DNA from: Roseovarius sp. EL26 | GTDB lineage: Bacteria > Pseudomonadota > Alphaproteobacteria > Rhodobacterales > Rhodobacteraceae | DNA: 64,000 bases | NCBI RefSeq assembly: GCF_900327775.1 | Contig: NZ_OUMZ01000006.1 | Coordinates: forward strand, 62,001-126,000 | Direction: 5' to 3' | Translations under genes and position numbers: made by a program | Shown: piece after piece, positions 8,969 through 18,052 of the stretch | Position numbering within the stretch: the first letter of the stretch is position 1 | How the letters are laid out: each line of letters begins with the position of its first letter | Notes under the pieces: generated by a model | The model's database searches: none | What the model was told of the DNA's origin: nothing | Seen by the model: the letters and a program-made list of their open reading frames with translations, nothing else

Positions 8969-10977
8969 GCGGCCAATCCCCGGCCTTTCAGCAAAGCCTC
9001 AACCCCCGGCAAACGGCCGCGATAGGCAAGATATAATTCCTCGGCATCTTTGGAGCCACCCGTCGACAAAATATGCGTTTCCAGCGCTTTGGCACGCTCC
9101 ACATCAAACGCCCCTCCAGCCTCTTCAAAGGCCGCAAAGGCATCGGCATCCATTACTTCGGACCACATGTAACTGTAATAACCACTGGAATAGCCATCAC
9201 CTGAAAAGACATGCGCGAACTGCGGGGTTGCATGACGCATGGTAATCGCCAGCGGCATGCCAATCTGGTCCAGAACTTCAGCCTGCTTCGCCATCGGATC
9301 GGACGGGGCCGCGCCTTCGTGAAAAGCCAGATCAACCAAAGCCGACGCGACATATTCCACGGTCTGAAAACCCATATCAAATGTCGCAGCACCCAAAACC
9401 TTGTCGAGCAGTTCTTTGGGCATGGCGGCACCAGTGTCCGCATGCGTGGCGAATTCCGCCAACACTTCAGGAACCTCTAGCCAATGTTCATAAAGCTGGC
9501 TTGGCAGCTCAACAAAATCGCGTGCAACATTTGTGCCAGATACCGATTCATACGTCACATCCGACAGCATCTGATGCAGGGCATGACCAAATTCATGAAA
9601 CAACGTGCGGGCATCATCATAAGACAGCAGGGCAGGGTCACCCTTGGCAAAGTTGCACACATTAATCACCACCGGCCCTTGAACCTTGGGGAATTTCGCC
9701 TGACCTCGCATCGCGCTGCACCAAGCACCCGAACGTTTGGACGCACGCGCGAAGTAATCCCCGATGAAAACAGCCACGTGTTCGCCGTTACGCGTTACTT
9801 CCCACGCGCGACAATCAGAGTGGTACAAAGCCACATCTAGCGGCTTGAATTCCAACCCAAACAGACGATTGGCGCAGGTAAAGGCAGCGTCAATCATGCG
9901 ATCCAACTGAAAGTACGGTTTAAGCTCAGCCTCATCCAGATCATGTTCTATTTTGCGGCGTTTCTGGGCATAGTACCGCCAATCCCACGGTTGCAGGGCG
10001 GCATTTACGCCATCAGCCTGCATCATACTGGTCAGTATGTCAGCATCAGCGTTGGCCTGCGCTTTGGCGGGTGCCCAAACTGCCATTAACAGGTCACGCA
10101 CAGCGTCTGGTGTTTTGGCCATTTCGGTTTCAAGTTTGAAATCGGCGAAGCTATCATATCCCAAAAGATTGGCACGCTCGTGCCGCAGGGCCAGAATTTC
10201 GGCACAGATCACCCGGTTGTCTGTAGCGTCCCCATTCGCTCCGCGCGCCGCCCAAGCCCGAAAAGCCACTTCCCGAAGGTCGCGACGCGGGGAGAATTGC
10301 AAGAACGGAACAATGAGCGACCGCGACAGAGTAATCACTGGGTTTGACAGATCTTTTTCCTTACCCGCAGCACGTGCGGCCGTGATCAGAAATTCGGGCA
10401 ACCCTTCCAGATCAACTTCTGACAATTCCATTTGCCAGCTGGCCTCATCTGCCAAAAGATTTTGGGTAAATTCAGTGCCTAATCCAGCCAAACGCGTCAT
10501 AATTTCACGCATCCGTCTTTCTTGCGATCCGGTTAGTGCCGCTCCAGATCGTCGAAATCCACGGTAGGTTAGCATCAAAACCCGAGCCCGCTCTTCGCTT
10601 AGCTCCAGCACATCACGCTGCTTCCATAGGGTTTCAATGCGGGAAAACAGGGCTTTGTCACTGTATATATCAGATGAATACGCCGCCAATTTCGGGCTGA
10701 AAGCACGCTGCAATTCCTGCCGCTTTGGGTTGCTGTCTGCGCCTGCCATGGAAAAGAAAACCGATAAAACCTTATCCAGCTGTTTGCCTGCACTCTCTAA
10801 TGCTTCGATCGTGTTGGCGAATGTGGCTGGGGCATCTTGTTGCCCAATCGCAGCAATTTCGTCCTTAGCTTCCGCTAGTGCAACCTCAAACGCGGGGGCA
10901 AAATCAGCATCGCTTACCTTGTCGAACGGGGCCATTTCAAACGGGGTTGTCCATTCAGACAAAAGCGGATTGGTCAT
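8965..10977 (-). CDS. M3-family zinc metallopeptidase (Dcp/oligopeptidase A type)
   Basis: This 670-residue peptidase carries the thimet-family zinc site HEFGH at residues 461-465. The distal substrate-binding region [20 protein letters not shown] is also characteristic. No signal peptide is visible, so it is probably cytoplasmic and degrades short peptides. AAAGGAGATACGCCC before the ATG at 10977 gives a good ribosome site. It is the first gene of a three-gene operon with rppH and a secreted protein, all joined by ATGA overlaps. Dipeptidyl carboxypeptidase versus oligopeptidase A activity is not resolved. Confidence 0.92.
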   Translation of the reverse strand: MTNPLLSEWTTPFEMAPFDKVSDADFAPAFEVALAEAKDEIAAIGQQDAPATFANTIEALESAGKQLDKVLSVFFSMAGADSNPKRQELQRAFSPKLAAYSSDIYSDKALFSRIETLWKQRDVLELSEERARVLMLTYRGFRRSGAALTGSQERRMREIMTRLAGLGTEFTQNLLADEASWQMELSEVDLEGLPEFLITAARAAGKEKDLSNPVITLSRSLIVPFLQFSPRRDLREVAFRAWAARGANGDATDNRVICAEILALRHERANLLGYDSFADFKLETEMAKTPDAVRDLLMAVWAPAKAQANADADILTSMMQADGVNAALQPWDWRYYAQKRRKIEHDLDEAELKPYFQLDRMIDAAFTCANRLFGLEFKPLDVALYHSDCRAWEVTRNGEHVAVFIGDYFARASKRSGAWCSAMRGQAKFPKVQGPVVINVCNFAKGDPALLSYDDARTLFHEFGHALHQMLSDVTYESVSGTNVARDFVELPSQLYEHWLEVPEVLAEFATHADTGAAMPKELLDKVLGAATFDMGFQTVEYVASALVDLAFHEGAAPSDPMAKQAEVLDQIGMPLAITMRHATPQFAHVFSGDGYSSGYYSYMWSEVMDADAFAAFEEAGGAFDVERAKALETHILSTGGSKDAEELYLAYRGRLPGVEALLKGRGLAA

Positions 10978-11108
10978 GGGCGTATCTCCTTTGTGTCTTA
11001 GCTATGCATTTTTGCGGCTCGTCGCAATCGCACTTGCACCATCGTGGCGAAACTGTCGGATTGTTCGCTTGTCAGCAGGTGTGAAAAAGCCGACTGAACT
11101 TACGCGGA

Positions 11109-11849
11109 TTAAACCGCATATCGCTGGACAAAATTCCGCAAAATGACTTCTGGCGCATACACATCAGCGGCGTGGCACATTGCAATCAATGCATCAGCGT
11201 CTTCGGGTGGGAAATAGCCGCGGTGTTTGTAGATATTTATACGTGTGGAAAATCCGTCAGCATCTGCTTCGGGGTGGAACTGTGTCGCGTATACATTGCT
11301 TTTGTATCGCACCATCTGAAACGGGCAAGTCGGAGCGCTAATCAGATGTTCACAGCCATCAGGCAGTTCTTGCAAAGCTTCCTTATGGCCCACAAAGGCA
11401 GAAAATTTTTCAGGTATTTTTGCTAGAATAGGGTCTAATCTTCCAGTTTCAGTCACGGTACAATCTGCAGCGCTAACCGGTTCACCATAAGCGCGTTTGC
11501 TAACATCAGAATGCAAATGCTTCCCAAGAATTCCAATACCGTAACAACAACCCAGAAATGGTGTATCATTATCAGATATTTCAGGCATCAAAGACAATAT
11601 GTCTGCTTCAATCCGGGCTTCGATCTTTGGTTTGGTATTCGGGTCATCACTAACACAGCCCGGACCACCCCCGACGATCACCCCAGCGTAATCCTGGAGG
11701 TTCAGATCATTCGGCATAGGCATCTGGTCCAAGCGAATTCGACGCACCTGTGACGAATCCAATGCCCCTTTGCGCAGAAAGGCAGCAAATTCATCGTCAG
11801 CAGCTTCGTCTTCAGGCCGAAGCTGAAAAATCAAGAATGGCTTAGACAT
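11109..11849 (-). CDS. Class I glutamine amidotransferase-like protein
   Basis: This 246-residue protein resembles the glutaminase domain of GMP synthase, but stands alone. The oxyanion strand reads GVIVGGGPG, the nucleophile elbow is FLGCCYGIG, the catalytic His and Glu are in QFHPEAD, and a GHKEAL segment lies between them. A start at 11849 was chosen because CAGGGT lies about 10 bases upstream; longer starts would extend into the promoter shared with the divergent DUF4170 gene. No partner synthetase is nearby, so the amination target, or a gamma-glutamyl hydrolase role, is unknown. Confidence 0.85.
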   Translation of the reverse strand: MSKPFLIFQLRPEDEAADDEFAAFLRKGALDSSQVRRIRLDQMPMPNDLNLQDYAGVIVGGGPGCVSDDPNTKPKIEARIEADILSLMPEISDNDTPFLGCCYGIGILGKHLHSDVSKRAYGEPVSAADCTVTETGRLDPILAKIPEKFSAFVGHKEALQELPDGCEHLISAPTCPFQMVRYKSNVYATQFHPEADADGFSTRINIYKHRGYFPPEDADALIAMCHAADVYAPEVILRNFVQRYAV

Positions 11850-12004
11850 CTGAATAACCCTGATGGCATCATTTCCTTGTGGTTGGCCGGTTTCTTTGTC
11901 GAGGTCAAGCCAGACGCCGCTCCATATGCTTAACTGGTACGCTTGACCCCGGGCAGTAAACGAATAGTGTGCCGGCAATTTCATACCGCCGAAAGGATCA
12001 CAAA

Positions 12005-12247
12005 ATGGCACAACGCCTGCATCTCGTTTTTGGGGGGGAACTGATCGAACCTTCAAAAAATGTATTCAAGGATGTCAGTGGTTTACATATCGTTGGGATT
12101 TTTCCGGATTACGATACGGCCTATAATGCCTGGAAAGAAGAGGCACAAAAAACCGTTGATAATGCTCATATGCGGTATTTCATTGCCCACCTTCACCGCC
12201 TGCGCGACGAAAATATTGCCGCCTCTGCCACAGAAGAGTTGGGTTAA
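12005..12247 (+). CDS. DUF4170 protein
   Basis: This 80-residue soluble protein reads MAQRLHLVFGGEL, FPDYDTAYNAWK and MRYFIAHLHRLRD, the pattern of the alphaproteobacterial DUF4170 family. These proteins are typically found beside Kdo-transferase and lpxK genes, as here. The start at 12005 follows AAGGATCAC. The stop is nine bases before the Kdo-transferase-like gene, implying one operon. Its biochemical role is not known; a link to lipid A or Kdo assembly is inferred from position alone. Confidence 0.85.
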   Translation: MAQRLHLVFGGELIEPSKNVFKDVSGLHIVGIFPDYDTAYNAWKEEAQKTVDNAHMRYFIAHLHRLRDENIAASATEELG

Positions 12248-12255
12248 TTGCAACA

Positions 12256-13473
12256 ATGATGCGCCAATTGCCGATAAAAAATTATCTGCCAGCGGCACGT
12301 CGTTCTGTAACTTCGTCCTCACAAACCCGTACGTCACGCCCCAAGGGGCGGCTAATTTGGGCGCATGCAATTGATTCCGCACGTTATGACGCGCTTGTTC
12401 AATTAGCCGAACGTCTGGTGATGCAAGGCGACGACGTGCATGTGCTTTTGACAACCTCGATGAAACTTTCACCGCCTGATCGCGCGGGCAATGGCCTAAT
12501 CTGGCAACCCCTGCCAGAAGACCGGCGCAATGCGGCCGAAGATTTCATCACCCACTGGAAGCCCGATTTGTGTCTTTGGACAGGAGGAAAGCTGCAGGCA
12601 CACATTTTGGCCAGTGCGGAGCGAGCAAACATCCCCCTGCTTCTTATAGATGCTGAACAAAAACTACTGGGCCGTCAAAACTGGCGTTGGTTTCCGGATG
12701 TGTCACGCGCGTCGTTAAAAAAGTTCACCCACATTCGCACCCGTGACTCCAAAACCCATAATTTTCTACGAAAAATGGATCTGGGCGGCGTCTCTATCGA
12801 AATCACCGGCCCGCTTTTGGAAGGCGCGGTTGTGCTGCCCTATGTAGAAACGGATCGTGATGAATTATCGGTCTTGCTACGAGGGCGGGCAGTATGGATG
12901 GCTGCGATGCTGCAACCTGAAGAGATTGAGGCCGTCTTAACCGCACATCGTGAGGTATGTCGGCTGTCACATCGGGCTTTGCTAATCATTGTACCTGATG
13001 ACCTGAAACAAACCGAGGCATATAGCGCCGCGCTCAAACAGCAAAAATGGCGCTGCATTAACTGGTCAGACGGACAGTTTCCTGAGGAAACCACCCAAGT
13101 TATTCTGGCCGATACTCGTGGCGAAATGGGGTTGTGGTACCGTATTGCACCGGTAACCTTTATGGGGAGCTCATTAAGAACCGGCCAAACCGGGCGCGAT
13201 CCCAACGAGCCTGCGGCTCATGGTTCAGCCATATTGTACGGGCCAAACGTTCGCCGCTATCGAAACAGCTATGACCGATACGCCAAATCTGGCGCGGCAC
13301 GGGCGATTACCGATGCGCGTACATTAACTATCGGTGTTCAGAGACTAATAATGCCGGAACAGGCTGCAAAGATGGCTTTAGCAGCTTGGGATGTAGCTTC
13401 GCAGGGGGCCGGAGTGATGGACCAGATCACTGATCTGGTCCAAGATCAGTTTGACCAGATGGATACACGATAA
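12256..13473 (+). CDS. Divergent Kdo-transferase (WaaA)-like protein with degraded active-site motifs
   Basis: The 405-residue protein aligns by eye with WaaA/KdtA, the GT-B enzyme that adds Kdo to lipid A precursor. Shared segments are GRLIWAHA (31-38), [24 protein letters not shown], and [15 protein letters not shown], the nucleotide-sugar region. Hallmarks are lost: the usual HAxSVGE reads HAIDSAR (residues 37-43), putting Arg43 where the catalytic Glu sits; ETELWP reads WTGGKLQ (108-114); and the AASTHxGEE motif reads AAMLQPEE (216-223). The N-terminal membrane anchor is replaced by a polar 30-residue tail. It overlaps lpxK by one base (TAATG). It may be a non-catalytic or repurposed paralogue. 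Confidence 0.78.
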   Translation: MMRQLPIKNYLPAARRSVTSSSQTRTSRPKGRLIWAHAIDSARYDALVQLAERLVMQGDDVHVLLTTSMKLSPPDRAGNGLIWQPLPEDRRNAAEDFITHWKPDLCLWTGGKLQAHILASAERANIPLLLIDAEQKLLGRQNWRWFPDVSRASLKKFTHIRTRDSKTHNFLRKMDLGGVSIEITGPLLEGAVVLPYVETDRDELSVLLRGRAVWMAAMLQPEEIEAVLTAHREVCRLSHRALLIIVPDDLKQTEAYSAALKQQKWRCINWSDGQFPEETTQVILADTRGEMGLWYRIAPVTFMGSSLRTGQTGRDPNEPAAHGSAILYGPNVRRYRNSYDRYAKSGAARAITDARTLTIGVQRLIMPEQAAKMALAAWDVASQGAGVMDQITDLVQDQFDQMDTR

Positions 13474-14465
13474 TGCGCACGCCCACCTTTTGGTTCACGC
13501 CTCCAGATACGCCATCGCTACGTACCCGACTATTGGCACCGTTGGGGTGGATTTATGCCCAAGCCACCGCCCGCCGTTTGCAGCAAAACGCCAAGCACCG
13601 GCCCGATATTCCCGTGATTTGTGTTGGCAATATCAATGCCGGCGGAACAGGTAAGACACCGACTGTGATCGCGTTGATCTTGGAGTTACAGGCACGAGGT
13701 CACACCCCCTATGTGGTGTCACGTGGGCATGGCGGCAAGCTGCAAGGACCGGTTCAGGTCGACCCCAAGCAACATACAGCAAATGATGTTGGCGATGAGC
13801 CTCTGTTGACTGCGGCGTTTGCTCCCACCTTTGTGGCCAAAGACCGGGCTGCTGCCGCACAGGCCTCTGAGGCTGCAGGCGCGCAGGTGATCATCATGGA
13901 TGATGGGTTTCAGAACCCGCAGATCGCCAAGGATCTGTCGATTGTTGTAGTCGATGCCCACAAAGGTTTTGGTAATGGGCGCTGTATTCCCGCAGGCCCT
14001 CTGCGGGAGCCTGTTGATATTGGAATGATACGCGCTGACCTTCTACTCTCGATAGGCTCTAATTCGGCTCAAGATAGTTTTCTGACCACTTGGGCCGCGG
14101 AAGTTTCCATACCTCACCTCAAGGGTCATCTTGCACCACTCAATACAGGCATGGATTGGTCAGGCACCCGAATTCTAGCCTTCGCAGGAATTGGTCACCC
14201 AGAGAAATTTTTTGAAACCCTACGTAGTTTGGGCGCCACTTTGGTTCATGCAGAGCCATTAGAGGATCATCAAAACCTCAGCCCTGCTTTGATGACCCGC
14301 CTGAGCCGCCAAGCACAGGCTTTGAATGCGCAACTGGTCACAACCGAAAAAGACGCCGTACGCTTGCCTCCTGAATTTCGCGGTCATGTACTGACAGTAC
14401 CCGTACGGCTGGAATTCAAAGAGCGGCACCCACTGGATGCCGCCCTATCAAAACTTGGATTATAG
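13473..14465 (+). CDS. lpxK: Tetraacyldisaccharide 4'-kinase
   Basis: LpxK phosphorylates the 4' position of the lipid A disaccharide at the inner membrane. The 330-residue protein has a P-loop [11 protein letters not shown], the DDGFQN motif, [10 protein letters not shown] and [10 protein letters not shown], all characteristic of LpxK. The N-terminal segment [19 protein letters not shown] matches the family's membrane-contacting helix. The ATG overlaps the stop of the Kdo-transferase-like gene by one base. It ends six bases from the convergent dsbA-like gene, with no obvious terminator. Confidence 0.95.
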   Translation: MRTPTFWFTPPDTPSLRTRLLAPLGWIYAQATARRLQQNAKHRPDIPVICVGNINAGGTGKTPTVIALILELQARGHTPYVVSRGHGGKLQGPVQVDPKQHTANDVGDEPLLTAAFAPTFVAKDRAAAAQASEAAGAQVIIMDDGFQNPQIAKDLSIVVVDAHKGFGNGRCIPAGPLREPVDIGMIRADLLLSIGSNSAQDSFLTTWAAEVSIPHLKGHLAPLNTGMDWSGTRILAFAGIGHPEKFFETLRSLGATLVHAEPLEDHQNLSPALMTRLSRQAQALNAQLVTTEKDAVRLPPEFRGHVLTVPVRLEFKERHPLDAALSKLGL

Positions 14466-14471
14466 CTCGGA

Positions 14472-15152
14472 TTACGACTCAAGTTTGCCGTCGATCAGCG
14501 CCTTGAGGTCATCATAGCTCATATTGCTGTGCTTCTTGCCATCGATGATCAAGGTAGGCGTGCCGCTGATTTGATCAGCCTCTGCATGTTCCTGATACCA
14601 AGCCACAAGCGTTTTAGCCTTCTCATTGTCATTCAGGCAGACATCCAGCTGCTCTTCTTCTAATCCAGCGATTTTGCCAATCCGACGCAGGTTATCGGCA
14701 ATTTCAACTGGGTCTTTGCCACCAGCCAGCCAGTCTTTTTGCTGATTATACAGCATATCCGAAATGCCAAAGAACCGTTCTTGTCCGCCACAACGCGCGA
14801 CCATGGACGCCCACAGGCCGAAGCGATCAAAATACACATCGCGGTAGATGAATTTGACCTTACCAGTATCGATAAAGTCCGATTTCAACTGTTTGAACGC
14901 GCTTTTGTGGAAGCTGGCACAATGCGGACAGGTGAATGAGGCATATTCGATAATCGTTACTGGAGCGTCTTCTGCGCCCAATGTCATTTCAACGATTGAT
15001 GAGGTATCAATTTCAGCGGCATCGCTGCTTTCTTGGGCGTTTACCGCGCCATATGGCATGTCCGGTGTCGCAACCGGGGTGGAGTTCGTCCACCAGGCAC
15101 CGGCAGCGATGGCTGCAACGGCCACTGTTCCGACAAGAGACAATCGTTTCAT
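14472..15152 (-). CDS. DsbA-family thiol-disulfide oxidoreductase
   Basis: This exported thioredoxin-fold protein oxidises or isomerises disulfides in the periplasm. A signal segment (MKRLSLVGTVAVAAIAAGAWW) leads to the active site CPHC at residues 75-78 (FTCPHCASFHKSAF), with the cis-proline loop SGTPTLIIDG near the C-terminus. ATG at 15152 was chosen over a GTG nine bases earlier because AAGGTG lies six bases upstream of it and includes that GTG. CPHC is typical of DsbA. It is downstream of the DciA gene on the same strand, 21 bases away. Confidence 0.9.
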   Translation of the reverse strand: MKRLSLVGTVAVAAIAAGAWWTNSTPVATPDMPYGAVNAQESSDAAEIDTSSIVEMTLGAEDAPVTIIEYASFTCPHCASFHKSAFKQLKSDFIDTGKVKFIYRDVYFDRFGLWASMVARCGGQERFFGISDMLYNQQKDWLAGGKDPVEIADNLRRIGKIAGLEEEQLDVCLNDNEKAKTLVAWYQEHAEADQISGTPTLIIDGKKHSNMSYDDLKALIDGKLES

Positions 15153-15173
15153 CTGTTTCACCTTATTGATCTG

Positions 15174-15686
15174 TTATTTGTTTTTGGACAGAACATTCTG
15201 TCCCAAAATTTCGAGCGCTTCCCGCAAAGTGCTATCCCCGACCGGCAACGTCAATTCTGACGCTTTGTCGCGGGCCACTTTGACCGCCTGCTCTGAGGGC
15301 GGTTTTTTGGCTGGAGCTTGATGAAGAAATTCCACCTTGCCGTCGCTAAATCCTGATGCTGCCGTCTGAGTTACACGCACCCGTGCGATAGCATTATAGC
15401 CGTAAACCGCGTTGACCCGCTCGCGGATAATTTCTTTTTGCATCTCAAGTAGGGGGGCCAACGCACCGTTAGTCAGCACACTAAGTGTTGCCCCCATGCC
15501 TTGACGACCATAGGATACCTCGACCGGGCGGCCCATTGTGGCAATTTCAGAGCCGACAATTTCAGCCCAATGCGTCAGCACCCGTGACACAGCAAAGCCG
15601 CGCGATTCCGACGCTTGCCGGATCGGTCGCTGCAAAAGCTGCGAGGTGCGTTTAAAGCCCGTGAAACCGGGCCGCTTACTGGGCAT
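15174..15686 (-). CDS. DciA-like (DUF721) replicative helicase loader
   Basis: DUF721 proteins include DciA, which interacts with the replicative helicase DnaB in bacteria lacking DnaC. The 170-residue protein has the usual N-terminal domain (VLTHWAEIVGSEIATMGRPVEV, LSVLTNGALAPLLEMQKEIIRERVNAVYG) followed by a variable tail with QAPAKKPPSEQ. The start at 15686 has AGGAGG closely upstream. It is divergent from mutY; only 80 bases separate their starts. Confidence 0.85.
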   Translation of the reverse strand: MPSKRPGFTGFKRTSQLLQRPIRQASESRGFAVSRVLTHWAEIVGSEIATMGRPVEVSYGRQGMGATLSVLTNGALAPLLEMQKEIIRERVNAVYGYNAIARVRVTQTAASGFSDGKVEFLHQAPAKKPPSEQAVKVARDKASELTLPVGDSTLREALEILGQNVLSKNK

Positions 15687-15766
15687 AGGGCCTCCTGTAC
15701 TTGCGGGCCATCTTAGGGCATGTGTCATGACATGCCATAGCCTTTGCCGCAAGACAGGGATCAAAA

Positions 15767-16828
15767 ATGCGTGACACGCAACAAGCCGCCGATTTACTGG
15801 ACTGGTATGATCGCCATGCCCGTACCCTGCCGTGGCGGGTTAGCCCAGCGGATCGGACAGCAGGAGTTGTGCCCGACCCTTATCGCATCTGGCTGTCTGA
15901 AATCATGCTTCAACAAACCACCGTTGCCGCCGTAAAAAAATATTACGAACGCTTTACTTTCCTTTGGCCAAATGTGGCTGATCTTGCGGCAGCGGATGAT
16001 GCTGACGTCATGGGGGAATGGGCCGGTCTGGGGTATTATGCTCGGGCGCGCAACCTGTTGAAATGCGCCCGCACCATTGCACAAGATTATGGCGGGACGT
16101 TTCCTGACACCCACAAAGAGCTGCTAAAATTACCCGGCATCGGGCCTTATACGGCCTCGGCCATTTCATCGATTGCCTTTGACCGCGCAGAGACTGTTGT
16201 AGATGGCAATGTAGAGCGGGTGATTTCGCGGGTGTATAACATTCGCACACCATTGCCCGCCTCTAAGCCGGAAATTACCGAAACCGCTAAAAAGCTGACG
16301 CCCAAGCAACGTCCCGGTGATTATGCGCAAGCAATAATGGATTTAGGCGCTACGATCTGCACGCCCAAATCCCCGGCTTGTGGTATCTGCCCATGGCAAA
16401 CCTCCTGTCAGGCGCGAACCTTAGGCACGCAGGCCGAATTGCCATTCAAATCCCGCAAAGCCCCCAAGCCCACACGCCTTGGCATCGCTTATGTCGTGCA
16501 GAGATCCGATGGTGCGCTTTTGCTAGAACGGCGCCCTAACAGGGGATTGTTAGGTGGAATGCTGGGATGGCCCGGCAGCGATTGGAACGATGCACCTACA
16601 GACACACCCCCAATGGATGCCGACTGGTACATTCTGCCCGAAGAGGCACGACATACCTTCACACATTTTCATCTGCGCCTCCAAGTTAGGATAGCCCGCG
16701 TTAACCACGATCAGATCCCAGATCGTGGCAATTTTGTTGAGGTTGACGCATTTGCACCGTCAAAACTCCCCAGCGTAATGCAAAAGGTTTTCAAGCTTGC
16801 ACGTGACGCGATCGACCCTATCACTTAG
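15767..16828 (+). CDS. mutY: A/G-specific adenine DNA glycosylase
   Basis: MutY removes adenine mispaired with 8-oxoguanine. The helix-hairpin-helix LPGIGPYTASAI is followed by catalytic Asp146 in VVDGNVERV; Glu45 in SEIMLQQT is the partner acid. A [4Fe-4S] site is formed by C198, C205, C208 and C214 (C-x6-C-x2-C-x5-C). A C-terminal Nudix-like domain (residues about 235-350) recognises 8-oxoG. Its length of 353 is normal. Confidence 0.95.
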   Translation: MRDTQQAADLLDWYDRHARTLPWRVSPADRTAGVVPDPYRIWLSEIMLQQTTVAAVKKYYERFTFLWPNVADLAAADDADVMGEWAGLGYYARARNLLKCARTIAQDYGGTFPDTHKELLKLPGIGPYTASAISSIAFDRAETVVDGNVERVISRVYNIRTPLPASKPEITETAKKLTPKQRPGDYAQAIMDLGATICTPKSPACGICPWQTSCQARTLGTQAELPFKSRKAPKPTRLGIAYVVQRSDGALLLERRPNRGLLGGMLGWPGSDWNDAPTDTPPMDADWYILPEEARHTFTHFHLRLQVRIARVNHDQIPDRGNFVEVDAFAPSKLPSVMQKVFKLARDAIDPIT

Positions 16829-16851
16829 AATGATTGAATAAGTCGCGATAG

Positions 16852-18006
16852 ATGACGGATGTTACGATGATCACGCAAGATCAGTTTGCCAGACTAAGAA
16901 GTGCAATCCCGTTTTGGATGTCATTACTCTTTGTTCCGATGGTAATGTTTGGTGCATACAAAGGGGGATGGGCACTTTGGGTTTTACCATTGTTTGCCTG
17001 GTATTTTTTTGCACTTCTTGATGCTTTTCTCGGACTCAACCTCGACAACGCTAATCCAAATTGGGGTGATGAGCATATAAACTGGTATCGGTTGGTCACA
17101 GTAATCTGGGCTCCGCTTCAGTTTGTTCTATTGTTTGGCATGATCTGGTATGCCAGCCATACATCACATCTGTCTGTCTGTGAGAAGTTTGGCCTCTTTT
17201 TTGGGGTCGGCGTGATTACTGGCACTGTCGGCATCAACTACAGTCATGAATTGATGCACCAAAAGAACCGCAACGAACGCTTTTTGGGCGATTTTCTTTT
17301 ATCCATGGTGCTTTATTCACATTTTCGGTCTGAACATTTGCTGGTGCACCACCGCCATGTTGGCACTCCGCGTGACCCAGTTACAGCGCGCTACAACGAA
17401 GGGTTTCACCGCTTTTTCCCGCGTGTGCTTAAACAATGCTGGATCTCTGCTTTTAATGCAGAAAAAGCAATGCTGGCCCGCAAGGGAAACGAATGGGTTG
17501 ACCTGTCGAACCCGTTTTTTAAATACTGGAGCTTGCAAGGGGTAATGATACTGCTGGCCATTCTTCTTGGCGGCTGGATTGGTCTGATATTGTTTATCTG
17601 GCAAGCGTTTGTCGCCGTCTGGCAGTTGGAGTTGGTGAATTATATCGAACATTACGGCCTGACGCGTAAACATCTGGGTGATGGGAAATATGAACACGTC
17701 AAACCGCGCCACAGCTGGAATGCGGCACACAAAGGGTCAAACTGGTTATTGATCAATCTGCAACGCCATTCTGATCATCATTACAAACCCGACCGACGAT
17801 TTCCACTGTTGCAAAACTATGATGCCAGCGAGGCCCCACAGTTGCCTTTCGGTTACCCAGTGATGACCGTTGCAGCGATGGTGCCACCCCTATGGCGGCG
17901 GGTCATGAACAAACGGGTTCGCCGCTGGCGCAAAATGTATTACCCAGAAATCACCGACTGGAAACCTTACAACAAGGCTCAAAACCCTGTCCGCATCTCG
18001 TCATGA
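16852..18006 (+). CDS. alkB: Alkane 1-monooxygenase (AlkB-type membrane di-iron hydroxylase)
   Basis: The 384-residue membrane enzyme hydroxylates the terminal carbon of alkanes using a non-heme di-iron centre. All histidine boxes are present: HELMHQ, EHLLVHHRHVG followed by TPRDPVTA, the NYIEHYGL motif, and LQRHSDHHYKP. About six membrane segments are visible. No rubredoxin, rubredoxin reductase or AlkS regulator is adjacent, so electron donors must be encoded elsewhere. It starts 23 bases after mutY. An ATG 15 bases downstream is a possible alternative start. Confidence 0.92.
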   Translation: MTDVTMITQDQFARLRSAIPFWMSLLFVPMVMFGAYKGGWALWVLPLFAWYFFALLDAFLGLNLDNANPNWGDEHINWYRLVTVIWAPLQFVLLFGMIWYASHTSHLSVCEKFGLFFGVGVITGTVGINYSHELMHQKNRNERFLGDFLLSMVLYSHFRSEHLLVHHRHVGTPRDPVTARYNEGFHRFFPRVLKQCWISAFNAEKAMLARKGNEWVDLSNPFFKYWSLQGVMILLAILLGGWIGLILFIWQAFVAVWQLELVNYIEHYGLTRKHLGDGKYEHVKPRHSWNAAHKGSNWLLINLQRHSDHHYKPDRRFPLLQNYDASEAPQLPFGYPVMTVAAMVPPLWRRVMNKRVRRWRKMYYPEITDWKPYNKAQNPVRISS

Positions 18007-18020
18007 ATCCAAGCAATATT

Positions 18021-18044
18021 CAAAGGGATTATCATACCCCTTTG
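18021..18044 (+). repeat. Hairpin between alkB and the next gene, masking the only purine-rich site
   Basis: Seven-base arms CAAAGGG (18021-18027) and CCCTTTG (18038-18044) enclose a 10-base loop, starting 14 bases after the alkB stop. The AAAGGG in the left arm is the only Shine-Dalgarno-like element before the TTG at 18053. A weak terminator or a translation-control structure are both possible. Confidence 0.45.
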
Positions 18045-18052
18045 TCCGGGTT

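Noticed and set aside
10037..10567. 176-codon open frame opposite the M3 peptidase
   Set aside because: The translation is low-complexity Arg/Ser/Ala with no domain, and the other strand encodes conserved peptidase sequence.
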